Shown: piece by piece, positions 49,843-58,566 of the stretch
Layout of the letters: each line of letters begins with the position of its first letter
Numbering within the stretch: position 1 is the first letter of the stretch
Assembly (NCBI RefSeq): GCF_900109355.1
Contig: NZ_FOBF01000004.1
Span: 372,001 to 436,000, forward strand
From: Nonomuraea pusilla
Lineage (GTDB): Bacteria; Actinomycetota; Actinomycetes; Streptosporangiales; Streptosporangiaceae
Direction: 5' to 3'
DNA length: 64,000 bases
The notes under the pieces: generated by a model
Seen by the model: the letters and a program-made list of their open reading frames with translations, nothing else
Told to the model about the DNA's origin: nothing
Database searches by the model: none
Program-made: the position numbers and the translations under genes

Positions 49843-51273
49843 GTGACTCGTCGCGCGAAAATCGTCTGCACCCTAGGCCCCGCCACATCGTCCAAGGACC
49901 GCCTGCGCGAGCTGATCGCCGCCGGCATGGACGTCGCCCGGTTCAACCTCAGCCATGGCAACCACGACATGCACAAAGAGGTGTACGACCGGGTCAGGGA
50001 GGTGGCGGCCGACCTCGGCCGCGGGGTGGGCGTGCTCGCCGACCTGCAGGGCCCCAAGATCCGCGTGGGCACGTTCGAGGAGGGCCCGGTCCGGCTCGGC
50101 TTCGGCGACGTCTTCACGATCACCACCGAGGACGTCCCCGGCGACCGCGAGCAGGTCTCCACCACCTACAAGGGCCTGCCCAACGACGTGCGCCCCGGCG
50201 ACACGATCCTCGTCGACGACGGCCGCCTCGTGCTGGAGGCCACCCGCGTCGACGGCGAGCGCGTGATCACGCGGGTCGTCATCGGCGGCATGATCTCCAA
50301 CAACAAGGGGCTCAACCTGCCCGGCGTCAACGTCAGCGCCCCCGCGCTCACCGACAAGGACGAAGCCGACCTGCGCTGGGCGCTGCGCACCGGCTTCGAC
50401 ATGATCGCCCTGTCGTTCGTGCGCCGTCCGTCCGACGCCGACGTCGTGCGCAACATCATGGAGCAGGAGGCCGTCCGCCTCCCGCTGCTGGCCAAGATCG
50501 AGAAGCCGCAGGCCGTCGAGCGCCTGCCGGAGATCGTCGAGGCGTTCGACGGCATCATGGTGGCCCGCGGCGACCTCGGCGTCGAGCTGCCGCTGGAGCA
50601 GGTGCCGATCGTCCAGAGGCGCATCATCGAGCTGTGCCGCGAGAAGGCCAGGCCCGTCATCGTCGCCACCCAGATGCTCGACTCCATGATGAACGCCCCC
50701 CGGCCCACCCGCGCCGAGGCGTCCGACGTGGCGTACGCGGTCATGGACGGCGCCGACGCGGTCATGCTGTCGGGCGAGACGTCCGTCGGCACCTACCCGA
50801 TCGAGGCCGTCTCCACGATGGACCGCATCGCCAGCACGGCCGAGAAGCACTCCCTGCACGCCACCCACACCCTGGAGCGCATGCCCGAGACCACCGGTGG
50901 CGCCATCGCCCGCGCCGCCGCCGAGGTCGGCGCCATCGTCGGGGCCAAGGCGCTGGTGGCGTTCACGATGTCCGGCGAGACCGCCCGCCGCCTGGCCCGC
51001 TACCGCTCGCCGATCCCGCTGCTCGCGTTCACCTCGGCGCCGCACGTCCGCGGCCAGCTGTCGCTGACGTGGGGCGTGGAGACGTTCCAGGTGCCGTTCG
51101 TCCACCACACCGACGACATGGTCCGCCAGGTGGAGGCGTCGCTGCTGTCGCTCGGCCGCCTGGAGAAGGGCGACAAGGTCGTCATCGTGGCCGGCTCGCC
51201 TCCCGGCACCCCCGGCTCCACCAACGCGCTGCGCGTGCACACGATCGGCTCCGCCGTCTCGCACGCCCACTGA
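49843..51273 (+). CDS. pyk: Pyruvate kinase
   Basis: 476 residues. Last step of glycolysis. Seen: RRAKIVCTLGPATSS, MDVARFNLSHGNHD, LADLQGPKIRVG, the catalytic Lys context LLAKIEKPQAVE, DGIMVARGDLGVELP and MLSGETSVGTYP, then the C-terminal allosteric domain. GTG at 49843 matches the family N-terminus; the upstream extension is Arg-rich. Convergent with dapD across a terminator. Confidence 0.98.
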   Translation: MTRRAKIVCTLGPATSSKDRLRELIAAGMDVARFNLSHGNHDMHKEVYDRVREVAADLGRGVGVLADLQGPKIRVGTFEEGPVRLGFGDVFTITTEDVPGDREQVSTTYKGLPNDVRPGDTILVDDGRLVLEATRVDGERVITRVVIGGMISNNKGLNLPGVNVSAPALTDKDEADLRWALRTGFDMIALSFVRRPSDADVVRNIMEQEAVRLPLLAKIEKPQAVERLPEIVEAFDGIMVARGDLGVELPLEQVPIVQRRIIELCREKARPVIVATQMLDSMMNAPRPTRAEASDVAYAVMDGADAVMLSGETSVGTYPIEAVSTMDRIASTAEKHSLHATHTLERMPETTGGAIARAAAEVGAIVGAKALVAFTMSGETARRLARYRSPIPLLAFTSAPHVRGQLSLTWGVETFQVPFVHHTDDMVRQVEASLLSLGRLEKGDKVVIVAGSPPGTPGSTNALRVHTIGSAVSHAH

Positions 51274-51279
51274 CGGCCA

Positions 51280-51308
51280 CGCCGCACCCGGGCCACCCGG
51301 GTGCGGCG
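51280..51308. terminator. Bidirectional terminator between pyk and dapD
   Basis: CGCCGCACCCGGG and CCCGGGTGCGGCG form a perfect 13-bp stem with a CCA loop, 6 bp past pyk and 9 bp past dapD. Confidence 0.85.
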
Positions 51309-51317
51309 CGGGACGCG

Positions 51318-52280
51318 TCAGTTGGCGTGGAGCGCGGCGTTGAGCTCGATGCCGGTGCCGGTGCGCGGCACCGCCTCCACCGCACCCGACTGCGAGTTCC
51401 TGCGCAGCAGGACGCCGTTCGCGCCCGACAGCTCGGCCGCCTTCACCACCGTGCCGTCGGGCAGCGCCACCTTCGTGCCCGCCGTCACGTACAGGCCGGC
51501 CTCGACCACGCAGTCGTCGCCCAGCGAGATGCCCACGCCGGCGTTCGCGCCCAGCAGGCAGCGCTCGCCGATCGAGATGACGTGCTTGCCGCCGCCCGAC
51601 AGGGTGCCCATGATCGACGCGCCGCCGCCGACGTCGGAGCCGTTGCCCACGACGACGCCGGCGGAGATGCGGCCCTCCACCATGGACGCGCCCAGCGTGC
51701 CGGCGTTGTAGTTCACGAAGCCCTCGTGCATGACCGTGGTGCCGCTCGCCAGGTGGGCGCCCAGCCGCACCCGGTCGGCGTCGGCCACGCGCACGCCGCT
51801 CGGCAGGACGTAGTCGACCATGCGCGGGAACTTGTCCACCCCGTACACCGTCACCGGGCCCCTGGCGCGCAGCCGGAGCCGGGTCTGCTCGAAGCCCTCC
51901 ACCGGGCACGGGCCGTGGTTGGTCCACACGACGTTGGCGAGCAGGCCGAAGATCCCGTCGAGGTTCGCGCCGTGCGGCCGGACCAGCCGGGACGACAGCA
52001 GGTGCAGCCGCAGGTAGACGTCGTGCGCGTCGGCCGGGGCCTCGGAGAGCTTGCCGATGCCGGTGCGCACCGCCACGACCTCCACGCCCCTGGCCGGGTC
52101 GGGGCCGACCAGGGCGGCCAGCTCGCCCGCCTCCTCGGCGGACAGCCGCCGGGTGCCCGTGAACGGCGGGTCGCCCAGCTCGGGGGCGGGGAACCAGGTG
52201 TCGAGGACGGTGCCGTCGGCGGCGACGGTGGCGAGGCCGACGCCGTGGGCGCCGGTCGAGGCGGGATCGATAGCAGTCAC
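51318..52280 (-). CDS. dapD: Tetrahydrodipicolinate N-succinyltransferase (actinobacterial type)
   Basis: 320 residues. Lysine/diaminopimelate pathway, thus also peptidoglycan precursors. N-terminal domain with [15 protein letters not shown], then a left-handed β-helix of hexapeptides ([54 protein letters not shown]), and an [10 protein letters not shown] tail. GTG start at 52278-52280, apparently leaderless. Confidence 0.95.
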   Translation of the reverse strand: MTAIDPASTGAHGVGLATVAADGTVLDTWFPAPELGDPPFTGTRRLSAEEAGELAALVGPDPARGVEVVAVRTGIGKLSEAPADAHDVYLRLHLLSSRLVRPHGANLDGIFGLLANVVWTNHGPCPVEGFEQTRLRLRARGPVTVYGVDKFPRMVDYVLPSGVRVADADRVRLGAHLASGTTVMHEGFVNYNAGTLGASMVEGRISAGVVVGNGSDVGGGASIMGTLSGGGKHVISIGERCLLGANAGVGISLGDDCVVEAGLYVTAGTKVALPDGTVVKAAELSGANGVLLRRNSQSGAVEAVPRTGTGIELNAALHAN

Positions 52281-52286
52281 GGCCTC

Positions 52287-52292
52287 AAAATA
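52287..52292 (-). promoter_or_regulatory. -10 box for leaderless dapD
   Basis: On the minus strand TATTTT ends 6 bp before the GTG, the spacing expected if transcription begins on the start codon. Confidence 0.65.
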
Positions 52293-52304
52293 CCGTTTCC
52301 CTCG

Positions 52305-52727
52305 CTAGCCGACCGCTCCCAGGTCGGCCGACAGCCACCGCTCGGGCCGCATGCGGAACGTCACGAGCACGTTCAGGTCCGACCCCTGCACGTAGCCGGG
52401 CACCGCCTCCGACGGCAGGTAGCGGGACGCGATGCGCGACAGCTCCTCCCTCGTCGTCGGGTGCGAGCCGGCGACCGGGCCCTCGACGGAGACGTACCGG
52501 TAGGTCGGGCTGTCCCGCTGCACCAGCACGGTGAAGCGGCCCGCCTTCTCGACCAGCATGGCCTTGCGCGAGTCGCCGTCCGTCAGGAACTCGATCTCCC
52601 CGCCGGGGACGTAGTCGTACCAGACCGGGACGGCCAGCGGGGCCCGTCCCTCTCCCGCCTCCACCGCCAGGCTCGCGATGTGCGGCTCGGCGAGGAACGC
52701 CTCCCGTTCCCTGACGCTCAGCGGCAC
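52305..52727 (-). CDS. Pyridoxamine 5'-phosphate oxidase-family protein
   Basis: 140 residues, split β-barrel flavin/F420-binding fold: FLAEPHIASLAVEAGEG, LAVPVWYDYVPGGEIEFLT, GRFTVLVQRDSPTYRYVSVEGP and RWLSADLG. Typical of short actinobacterial PPOX proteins that use F420 or FMN; activity unknown. ATG at 52725-52727. Upstream of dapD on the same strand with 24 bp between, but dapD has its own promoter. Confidence 0.85.
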   Translation of the reverse strand: MPLSVREREAFLAEPHIASLAVEAGEGRAPLAVPVWYDYVPGGEIEFLTDGDSRKAMLVEKAGRFTVLVQRDSPTYRYVSVEGPVAGSHPTTREELSRIASRYLPSEAVPGYVQGSDLNVLVTFRMRPERWLSADLGAVG

Positions 52728-52812
52728 AGGTCACCTCCGTCACAGTTCTATGCATCTGCAACGGACATTCCCTGCGGCGGGCGTTCCCAAGCGCGCTCAG
52801 GGGGCATGACGA

Positions 52813-52841
52813 AGCCGCCCGGCCGTGACGGCCGGGCGGCT
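52813..52841 (-). terminator. Terminator downstream of the tRNA
   Basis: GCCGCCCGGCC/GGCCGGGCGGC stem (11 bp, 5-nt loop, plus one flanking A-T pair), 4 bp past the tRNA 3' end on its strand. Confidence 0.8.
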
Positions 52842-52845
52842 GCTG

Positions 52846-52919
52846 TGCCCCGAGTGGGATTCGAACCCACACTGAATGGATTTTGAGGCCATCGACTCTG
52901 CCGATTGGTCTATCGGGGC
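52846..52919 (-). tRNA. tRNA-Leu (CAA), 74 nt, short variable loop
   Basis: Full cloverleaf: acceptor GCCCCGA/TCGGGGC with discriminator A, a short D stem (GAC/GTC) with GG in its loop, anticodon stem ATGGC/TCCAT (C-T mismatch next to the loop), loop CTCAAAA with anticodon CAA (52883-52885), 5-nt variable loop, T arm GTGGG-TTCGAAT-CCCAC. CCA is not encoded. The anticodon reads Leu UUG, yet leucine tRNAs are normally class II with a long variable arm; here it is class I. Confidence 0.8.
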
Positions 52920-52995
52920 GGATATACCGGTGCGCATGATGGCGGCAAGCGCCGTCGAGACAGTACCGGCGTGGATCTAATCTACCGGACATCTG

Positions 52996-53001
52996 TACTC
53001 T
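52996..53001 (+). promoter_or_regulatory. -10 box for leaderless pdtaR
   Basis: TACTCT ends 7 bp before the GTG at 53009, with no ribosome binding site. Confidence 0.55.
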
Positions 53002-53008
53002 TCTGCTC

Positions 53009-53593
53009 GTGAGTACGCAGCGGCGAGTGGTGATCGCGGAAGACGAGGCGCTGATCCGCCTCGACCTCAAGGAGATGCTCCAGGAGGACGGCTACGTCGT
53101 CGTGGGCGAGGCCGGAGACGGCGAGCAGGCGATCCGGCTGGCCGCCGAGCTGAAACCCGACCTCGTCATCCTGGACGTCAAGATGCCCGTGCTCGACGGC
53201 ATCTCCGCCGCCGAGCGCATCGTGGCCGACCGGATCGCGCCGTGCCTCATCCTCACCGCCTTCTCCCAGCGCGAGCTCGTCGAGCGGGCCCGCGACGCCG
53301 GGGCCATGGCGTACCTGGTGAAGCCGTTCACGAAGGCCGACCTGGTGCCGGCGATCGAGATGGCGGTCAGCAGGCACGAGGAGATGGTGGCGCTGGCCGC
53401 CGAGGTGTCGAACCTGTCGGACCGGCTGGAGACGAGGAAGCTGGTCGAGCGGGCCAAGGGCCTGCTGATGGCGCAGCACGGCTGGACCGAGCCGCAGGCG
53501 TTCCGCTGGATCCAGAAGGCGTCGATGGACCGCCGGCTGAGCATGCGCGAGGTCGCCCAGATCGTCATCGACGACGCGGCGGAGCGTTCTTAA
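53009..53593 (+). CDS. pdtaR: ANTAR-domain response regulator
   Basis: 194 residues. Receiver domain with EDEALIRLDL acids, phospho-acceptor Asp56 (LVILDVKMP), Thr in LILTAFS and Lys in LVKPFTKAD; C-terminal ANTAR RNA-binding domain (TRKLVERAKGLLMAQHGWTE, AFRWIQKASMDRRLSMREVA). Family members act by antitermination at paired hairpins in target mRNAs. The cognate PdtaS kinase is not in the window. GTG start. Confidence 0.95.
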   Translation: MSTQRRVVIAEDEALIRLDLKEMLQEDGYVVVGEAGDGEQAIRLAAELKPDLVILDVKMPVLDGISAAERIVADRIAPCLILTAFSQRELVERARDAGAMAYLVKPFTKADLVPAIEMAVSRHEEMVALAAEVSNLSDRLETRKLVERAKGLLMAQHGWTEPQAFRWIQKASMDRRLSMREVAQIVIDDAAERS

Positions 53594-53619
53594 CGACGGT
53601 GCTAAATGCACCGCGAAAA

Positions 53620-53633
53620 GCCGAAATTTCGGC
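53620..53633. repeat. Perfect 14-bp palindrome between convergent genes
   Basis: GCCGAAATTTCGGC lies 27 bp after pdtaR in an AT-richer patch, possibly a terminator stem or protein site. Confidence 0.4.
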
Positions 53634-53765
53634 AAATTTCCGGATTGTGGCGCTGCTTGCCGAACGCGCCACCCCTCGGTAAGAAGCCCGGCGTATCACC
53701 CGGCCCAGGCCCACGCGACCCCGCTTTCAGGCGCGCGAGCCGACGTTCATCCTCGCAAGAGCGCG

Positions 53766-55019
53766 TCAGGCGGTGGTCAGGCCGGCGAGCGTGCCGCCTC
53801 CTGCGGCGATCACGGTGGGCTCCGAGCGGCCGAGTTCGCGGGTGAGGACGGCCGACAACGTGGCCGCGTCCAGCCCGCGCACCGCCTGCCTGTGCCGGAC
53901 GAGCTGCTCCGGGCCCAGCCCCTCGGCCGCCAGTGAGGCCAGCTCGTCGGCGAGCGCGGCGGCCGTCTCGTAGCGGGTCCAGGCGCCGCCGAGCTCGGCG
54001 CGGACGGCGCCGGCGCATTCGGCGGCGCCGATCCCGTCCGAGGCCGGCCCGCGCAGGACGGACAGGACGTCGCCGAGCGCCGCCTGCGCCGCCTCCGCCT
54101 GGACGGTCCCCTCGACGAGGAGCACCCCGGCGCCGTTCACCGGTTCGAGCGTGCAGGTGAACCCGTAGGTGACGCCCTTCTCCTCGCGCAGCAGGCGGTT
54201 GAGCCGGGCCGCGAGGCCGCCGCCGAGCACGCGCGCCGCCACGGTCAGCGCGGCCCACTCGACGGTGCGGGAGCGTCCCGGCACCCCGTACCCGACGGCG
54301 AGGCGCACGGGGGCGGAGCCGTCACGCCGGACGTGCACCCGGGCGGGCGTGGGCGGGAAGCGGGGCGGCGGGGGAGGCAGGGGCGGCTCGCACAGCCCCA
54401 GCGCGGTGGCGTACCCCGCGAGGTCATGACCGTTCACGGCGTCGCCCTCGCCGGTGACCACCACGAGGGCGCCGACGTGGGACTCGCCGCACAGGGCCGT
54501 GAGGAGACGGTGCCGGGCCGTCGCGGCGTCTCCGCGCTCGCCCGGGGCGGCGGGCCGCCCGCCGGGGAGGGGCGGCGCGGCGGCGGCGTGGGCCAGCGTG
54601 TCCAGCGCAGCGCGGAGGTTCTCCCCGGGGAGGTCGAGCGCGAGCAGCCCCGGCGACGTCCGCACGGCGGCCCCCAGCGCCTCCAGCTCCCACCCGAGAC
54701 CGCCCGGCGCGCCCGCTCTCCCCGTCCTGTCCGTCCTGTCCGTCCTGTCCGTCCTGTCCGTCCTGTCCGTTCTGTCCGTGTCCCCGGTCGCGCAGGCGCC
54801 TCCCGCGCCGTCCAGGAGGCGTTCCGGGCCGCCCACGAGCCGTACGGACGCCAGGCCGGGGCCGGTGTGGCGGCACAGCAGCGCGCACGGGGCGGCGCGC
54901 AGCACCGGGGGAGGCGCCCAGTCCGGGGTGGGACGGGGGACGGGGCGCGCGGTCGTCGCGGGCCCGCCCGGGATGCCGCCGGTCAGGTACGGGGTGACGT
55001 GAGGGTGTGGCGTCGTCAT
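53766..55019 (-). CDS. M16-family peptidase homologue without the zinc motif
   Basis: 417 residues. The C-terminal half has the M16 core with LNRLLREEKGVTYGFTCTLEP, the Arg/Tyr substrate-binding motif, and a LEEVNGAGVLLVEGT-like strand; the N-terminal half has no HxxEH. This is the non-catalytic partner typical of M16B heterodimers, paired with the upstream gene. An Asp-Arg-Thr-type expansion is encoded by six 9-bp units (54724-54777). ATG at 55017-55019 overlaps the partner's stop (ATGA). Confidence 0.85.
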   Translation of the reverse strand: MTTPHPHVTPYLTGGIPGGPATTARPVPRPTPDWAPPPVLRAAPCALLCRHTGPGLASVRLVGGPERLLDGAGGACATGDTDRTDRTDRTDRTDRTDRTGRAGAPGGLGWELEALGAAVRTSPGLLALDLPGENLRAALDTLAHAAAAPPLPGGRPAAPGERGDAATARHRLLTALCGESHVGALVVVTGEGDAVNGHDLAGYATALGLCEPPLPPPPPRFPPTPARVHVRRDGSAPVRLAVGYGVPGRSRTVEWAALTVAARVLGGGLAARLNRLLREEKGVTYGFTCTLEPVNGAGVLLVEGTVQAEAAQAALGDVLSVLRGPASDGIGAAECAGAVRAELGGAWTRYETAAALADELASLAAEGLGPEQLVRHRQAVRGLDAATLSAVLTRELGRSEPTVIAAGGGTLAGLTTA

Positions 55020-56326
55020 CGTGAGGTGTCCAGGTGGTAGGCGAGGACCGACCAGTGGGGCCGGGTCAGGTGGAGCGCGGCGGCGGTCAGGGCGGCGTCG
55101 TCCACGGACGCGGTGCGCCCGGGTGCGGTGAGGGCGCGCCAGGGGTCGCCCGTCAGCACGCACTGCAACGTCAGCTCGTCGGCCAGTCCGGCGGCGGTGC
55201 CGACGCCGTCGAGGTGGCGGGCTCGGGCCAGGGCGGTCGCGCGGTCCCGTTCGCCGGGCCGGGGTCCGTGGCGGGCGAGGTCGGCGCTCTCCTCGTCCAC
55301 GGCCTCCTCGATCGCTCCCAGAGGGGCGCCCGGTGCGGACGTCACCTCGATCACCCCGAGCGAGCAGGCTCCGGAGAACCGGTGGCAGACGGCCTCCACC
55401 GACAGCGCGAGGCCGTCCCGCTGGACGAGGCGCCGGTGCAGGCGCGATCCGGCGCCCCGGGCGAGCACGTCGAGCGCGAGCTCGGCGGCCTCCACCGCCG
55501 TCCCGTCACGGGCGGCGGTCCCGCCTGCCGCCTGTCCGAAGGGAACGGCGCCGCTGCGCCCGGAGGGGAGGGGGACGGCGGGTTCGGAGGGGAGGGGGAC
55601 GGCGATGAAGAGGGCTTCGCCCGGCTGGTCCTCCACCACGTCGAGGCGGCGTCCGGTGCGGGCCGAGCCCGCGTCCGGCGGGGGAGCGGGGCGCGGGCCG
55701 CGCAGGCGGCCGAAGAAGCGGTCGGCCAGGGCGGCGACCTCGGCGGCGGCCACGTCGCCCACCACGGCGAGCACGGCGTTGGCCGGGGTGCAGTGACCGG
55801 CGAGGAAGCGTGCGCAGTCGTCGAAGGTGATCGCGTCCAGGTCCTCCTCGGTGCCGAGGGGGGTGTGCGTGTAGGGGTGGGCCAGGGCGAACAGGTGCGG
55901 CAGGCGGGTGCCGTACGGCGTCCCGTGCAGGCGCTGGCGGACCTCGTTCCGCACGACCTCGCGCTGCGCGCGCAGGGCGGCGGGCGCGAGCGCGCCAGGC
56001 AGGGTGCCCATCCGGTCGGCCTCCAGCCACAGCGCCAGCTCCAGCTGCCCCGACGGGACGCTCTGGTGGTAGACGGTGTGCTCGAACCAGGTCTCGCCGT
56101 CGTAGGGCGCGCCGAGGCCCTCCATCAGGGCCGCGTGCTCGCCCGGCGCCACGTTCGCCGACCCCTGGAACATCAGGTGCTCGGCGAGGTGGGCGAGCCC
56201 GGTCCTGCCGGGCGGCTCGTTCCGGGAGCCGGCGGCGTACCGGAGGCTGACCGCGGTGACGGGGGCGTGCCGGCGTTCGACGGCGAGCACGCGCAGGCCG
56301 TTCGCCAGCAGGTGGTCAGCCCGCAC
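55016..56326 (-). CDS. M16-family zinc metallopeptidase
   Basis: 436 residues. The inverted zinc motif HLAEH (His46, Glu49, His50) within RTGLAHLAEHLMFQGS, and a third-ligand region REVVRNEVRQRL, mark the catalytic M16 subunit; second domain with GSRLHRRLVQRDGLALSVEA. Heterodimeric M16 pairs process peptides in quinone and RiPP pathways as well as in general turnover. GTG at 56324-56326 is chosen because it overlaps the hydrolase end by 11 bp; a longer frame upstream would run through the hydrolase gene. Confidence 0.9.
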   Translation of the reverse strand: MRADHLLANGLRVLAVERRHAPVTAVSLRYAAGSRNEPPGRTGLAHLAEHLMFQGSANVAPGEHAALMEGLGAPYDGETWFEHTVYHQSVPSGQLELALWLEADRMGTLPGALAPAALRAQREVVRNEVRQRLHGTPYGTRLPHLFALAHPYTHTPLGTEEDLDAITFDDCARFLAGHCTPANAVLAVVGDVAAAEVAALADRFFGRLRGPRPAPPPDAGSARTGRRLDVVEDQPGEALFIAVPLPSEPAVPLPSGRSGAVPFGQAAGGTAARDGTAVEAAELALDVLARGAGSRLHRRLVQRDGLALSVEAVCHRFSGACSLGVIEVTSAPGAPLGAIEEAVDEESADLARHGPRPGERDRATALARARHLDGVGTAAGLADELTLQCVLTGDPWRALTAPGRTASVDDAALTAAALHLTRPHWSVLAYHLDTSR

Positions 56327-57206
56327 GCCGCACCGCCTCGACGACGCGCACGATCTCGCCGGCGACGAGGTCCGGCTGTTCCTGCGGCACGAGGTGGCCC
56401 GACCGCTCCGCCATGACGTGCCGTCCGAGCGGACGCCCGGCGACGAGCCGCCGGTGGCTGTCGCGCAGCCCGTCCCACACCCGGGTGAAGCCGGGCGGGC
56501 GCAGCCCCGCGGTGATGACGGTGACGGGCACCGGCGGGAGCGCGCCGGCGGGGCGGACGGCGTGCAGGGCGCGCAGGCTCCGCTGCTGCGCCGCGCTCTC
56601 CTCGCGGGTGGCGGCGATCGCGGCGGGGCCCGCCAGCGCGGCGAGCGTCGCGTCGCGGACGTCGTCCGGCAGGTACGCCGCCACCTCACGCTGGAAGCCG
56701 GACGGCCTGCGCACGCCGAGGCGGGCGAGTGCCAGCCTGGCCAGGTCGCCGGCCCGCTCCGCCAGGTCGCCGACCGGTTGGAGGAGCCGCGCCAGCAGGT
56801 ACGCGGGGCTCCGCGGCAGCGGCACCTCCTGCGGTGGCACGGACGGGTCGACCAGGACGAGCCCCGCCACCCGCTCGGGGTGGCGCAGCGCGAAGAGCTG
56901 GACCACGGCGCCGCCGAGACTGTGCCCGGCCAGCACGCAGCGCTCGGCGCCGACGTGGTCGAGCAGGTCCAGCAGGTCGGCCGCCATCCTGGCGTGGTCG
57001 CGCGGCGCCCGGTCGGGGTCGCTGCGGCCGAGTCCGGCGCGGTCGTACGTGAGCGTCGCCGTGACCTGGGCCACGGACGGCGCGACGAGGGCCCATCCCG
57101 CTCCCGGCATGCCGAGCCCGGATTCGAGCACCACCAGCGGGTCGCCGGCGCCGGTGACCGCGTGGTGGAGCGCGCGGCCGTCGCGCGTGGTCGCGAACGC
57201 GGTCAC
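56316..57206 (-). CDS. α/β-hydrolase
   Basis: 296 residues. Nucleophile elbow GHSLGGA, oxyanion region ESGLGMPG, the RAGLGRSDP loop and a C-terminal catalytic His in AERSGHLVPQEQPD. Acts on an unknown ester or amide. GTG start at 57204-57206 overlaps the MFS gene's stop by 4 bp, and its stop overlaps the M16 start; all four genes are thus one translationally coupled operon. Confidence 0.9.
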   Translation of the reverse strand: MTAFATTRDGRALHHAVTGAGDPLVVLESGLGMPGAGWALVAPSVAQVTATLTYDRAGLGRSDPDRAPRDHARMAADLLDLLDHVGAERCVLAGHSLGGAVVQLFALRHPERVAGLVLVDPSVPPQEVPLPRSPAYLLARLLQPVGDLAERAGDLARLALARLGVRRPSGFQREVAAYLPDDVRDATLAALAGPAAIAATREESAAQQRSLRALHAVRPAGALPPVPVTVITAGLRPPGFTRVWDGLRDSHRRLVAGRPLGRHVMAERSGHLVPQEQPDLVAGEIVRVVEAVRRAG

Positions 57207-58477
57207 GGGGTCGCCGCCGTCGCGAGGTCGCGGCCCAGGGTGCGGCCCGCGGACGCGACGACCGCGGCGGCGACCAGGCCGGGCACGGCGATCGCGACCA
57301 CCGCGCCGGCCGCTCCCAGGGAGTCCTGGACGGCGCCGAGCAGCGCCGCGCCGAGCATGCCCCCGGCTGCGATGGCGATGGCGCTGACGGCCGCCGCGTG
57401 GGCGCGGTGCGCGGGGGCGACCACGGTGAGGCAGATCAGCTGCGTGGCCGGGACGATCAGCGCCTGCGCGCCGGCCGCGAGGAGGAAGGCGCCCAGGGCG
57501 AGCGGCAGCGCCGGGGCGAGCATGCCGGCCGCGTAGCCGAGCGCGGTCACCATGACGACGCCGCCGCAGATCGCCGCCACCCGTCCTGGCCTGGCCTGGA
57601 ACGCCTGGTCGAGGGGGCGTCCTGAGGCGAGCAACGCCGCCAGCATGATCACGGCGGCGCAGGTGAAGAAGACGCCGCGGGCGCCGGCGTCGAGCTGCCA
57701 GCGTTCCTCCAGGTGGACCGAGACCAGCGTCGAGACCGGCACCTGCAGCGCGCCGAAGGCGGCGAAGCCCAGCACCACGCGGCGCACGGTCGGCGTGCCC
57801 GCCATGGCGCGCACGGCGGGGAGGAGCCCGGCGGGGGTGTCCGCGCCCGGCTCGTCGTGACGGCCGACGCCGGGGTCGCGCAGGCCGGAGGCGTACAGGC
57901 ACATCAGTGCCGAGGCGCCGCCGACCACCGCGAAGACGGCGCGCCAGCCGAGGCCCAGCCAGCCGGTCAGGGCCGACACCGCGAGCGGCGCGAGGACGTA
58001 CGCCAGCGCCGACGCCGCCCCGTACAGGGTGAGCATCCTGGCGCGGACGGCGGACGGGTAGGTGTCGACCAGCAGCGGCGTGTGGAGCGAGACGGTGCTG
58101 CCGTTGGCCACCCCGATCACGAGGAGCACCAGCGCGAGGCTCCACAGCCCGGTGGTCAGCGCGAGCGCGGCCGTGGCGGCGCTCCAGACGAGCCCCGTCA
58201 CGACCGACAGCACGGCGCGCCGCGGGCGGCTCGCGGCCAGCCCGGCGAGCGCCAGCGGGGCCACCGCCAGGGCCAGGAACTGCACCGACATCGCCCCCGC
58301 GAGGTCGGCGACGCTCAGGCCGAGCCCGGTGCGGAGCTCGGGCGCCAGCACGGTCAGCCCGCTGTCGGCGAAGGAGTTGCTGATCACCAGGACGCCGAGC
58401 GCGCTGACCGGGTACAGGCTCAGGCGATGCTCGCTCAGCACCTGGCGGAGCGGGCGAGCGGCTGTCGCTTCATTCAT
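57203..58477 (-). CDS. MFS transporter
   Basis: 424 residues with about 12 hydrophobic segments; the cytoplasmic loop after helix 2 (LAASRPRRAVL) and GWRAVFAVVGG mark an MFS efflux-type carrier of the drug:H+ antiporter class. First gene of the MFS-hydrolase-M16-M16 operon. Divergent from a PucR regulator, so probably controlled by it. ATG at 58475-58477. Substrate unknown. Confidence 0.9.
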   Translation of the reverse strand: MNEATAARPLRQVLSEHRLSLYPVSALGVLVISNSFADSGLTVLAPELRTGLGLSVADLAGAMSVQFLALAVAPLALAGLAASRPRRAVLSVVTGLVWSAATAALALTTGLWSLALVLLVIGVANGSTVSLHTPLLVDTYPSAVRARMLTLYGAASALAYVLAPLAVSALTGWLGLGWRAVFAVVGGASALMCLYASGLRDPGVGRHDEPGADTPAGLLPAVRAMAGTPTVRRVVLGFAAFGALQVPVSTLVSVHLEERWQLDAGARGVFFTCAAVIMLAALLASGRPLDQAFQARPGRVAAICGGVVMVTALGYAAGMLAPALPLALGAFLLAAGAQALIVPATQLICLTVVAPAHRAHAAAVSAIAIAAGGMLGAALLGAVQDSLGAAGAVVAIAVPGLVAAAVVASAGRTLGRDLATAATP

Positions 58478-58566
58478 GCATCCACTGTCGGGATCGGCTG
58501 CCCGGATGGATCTGTCGGATCGGCTAACGTTTGCGCTGATCCGTTGTTCCGCCTGGGAGGCCGCCC
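58478..58566. promoter_or_regulatory. Divergent promoter region with direct repeats
   Basis: GGATCGGCT occurs at 58491-58499 and 58517-58525, inside the 89-bp gap between the MFS gene and the PucR gene. It is a candidate operator for the adjacent regulator. GGGAGG precedes the PucR gene. Confidence 0.45.
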
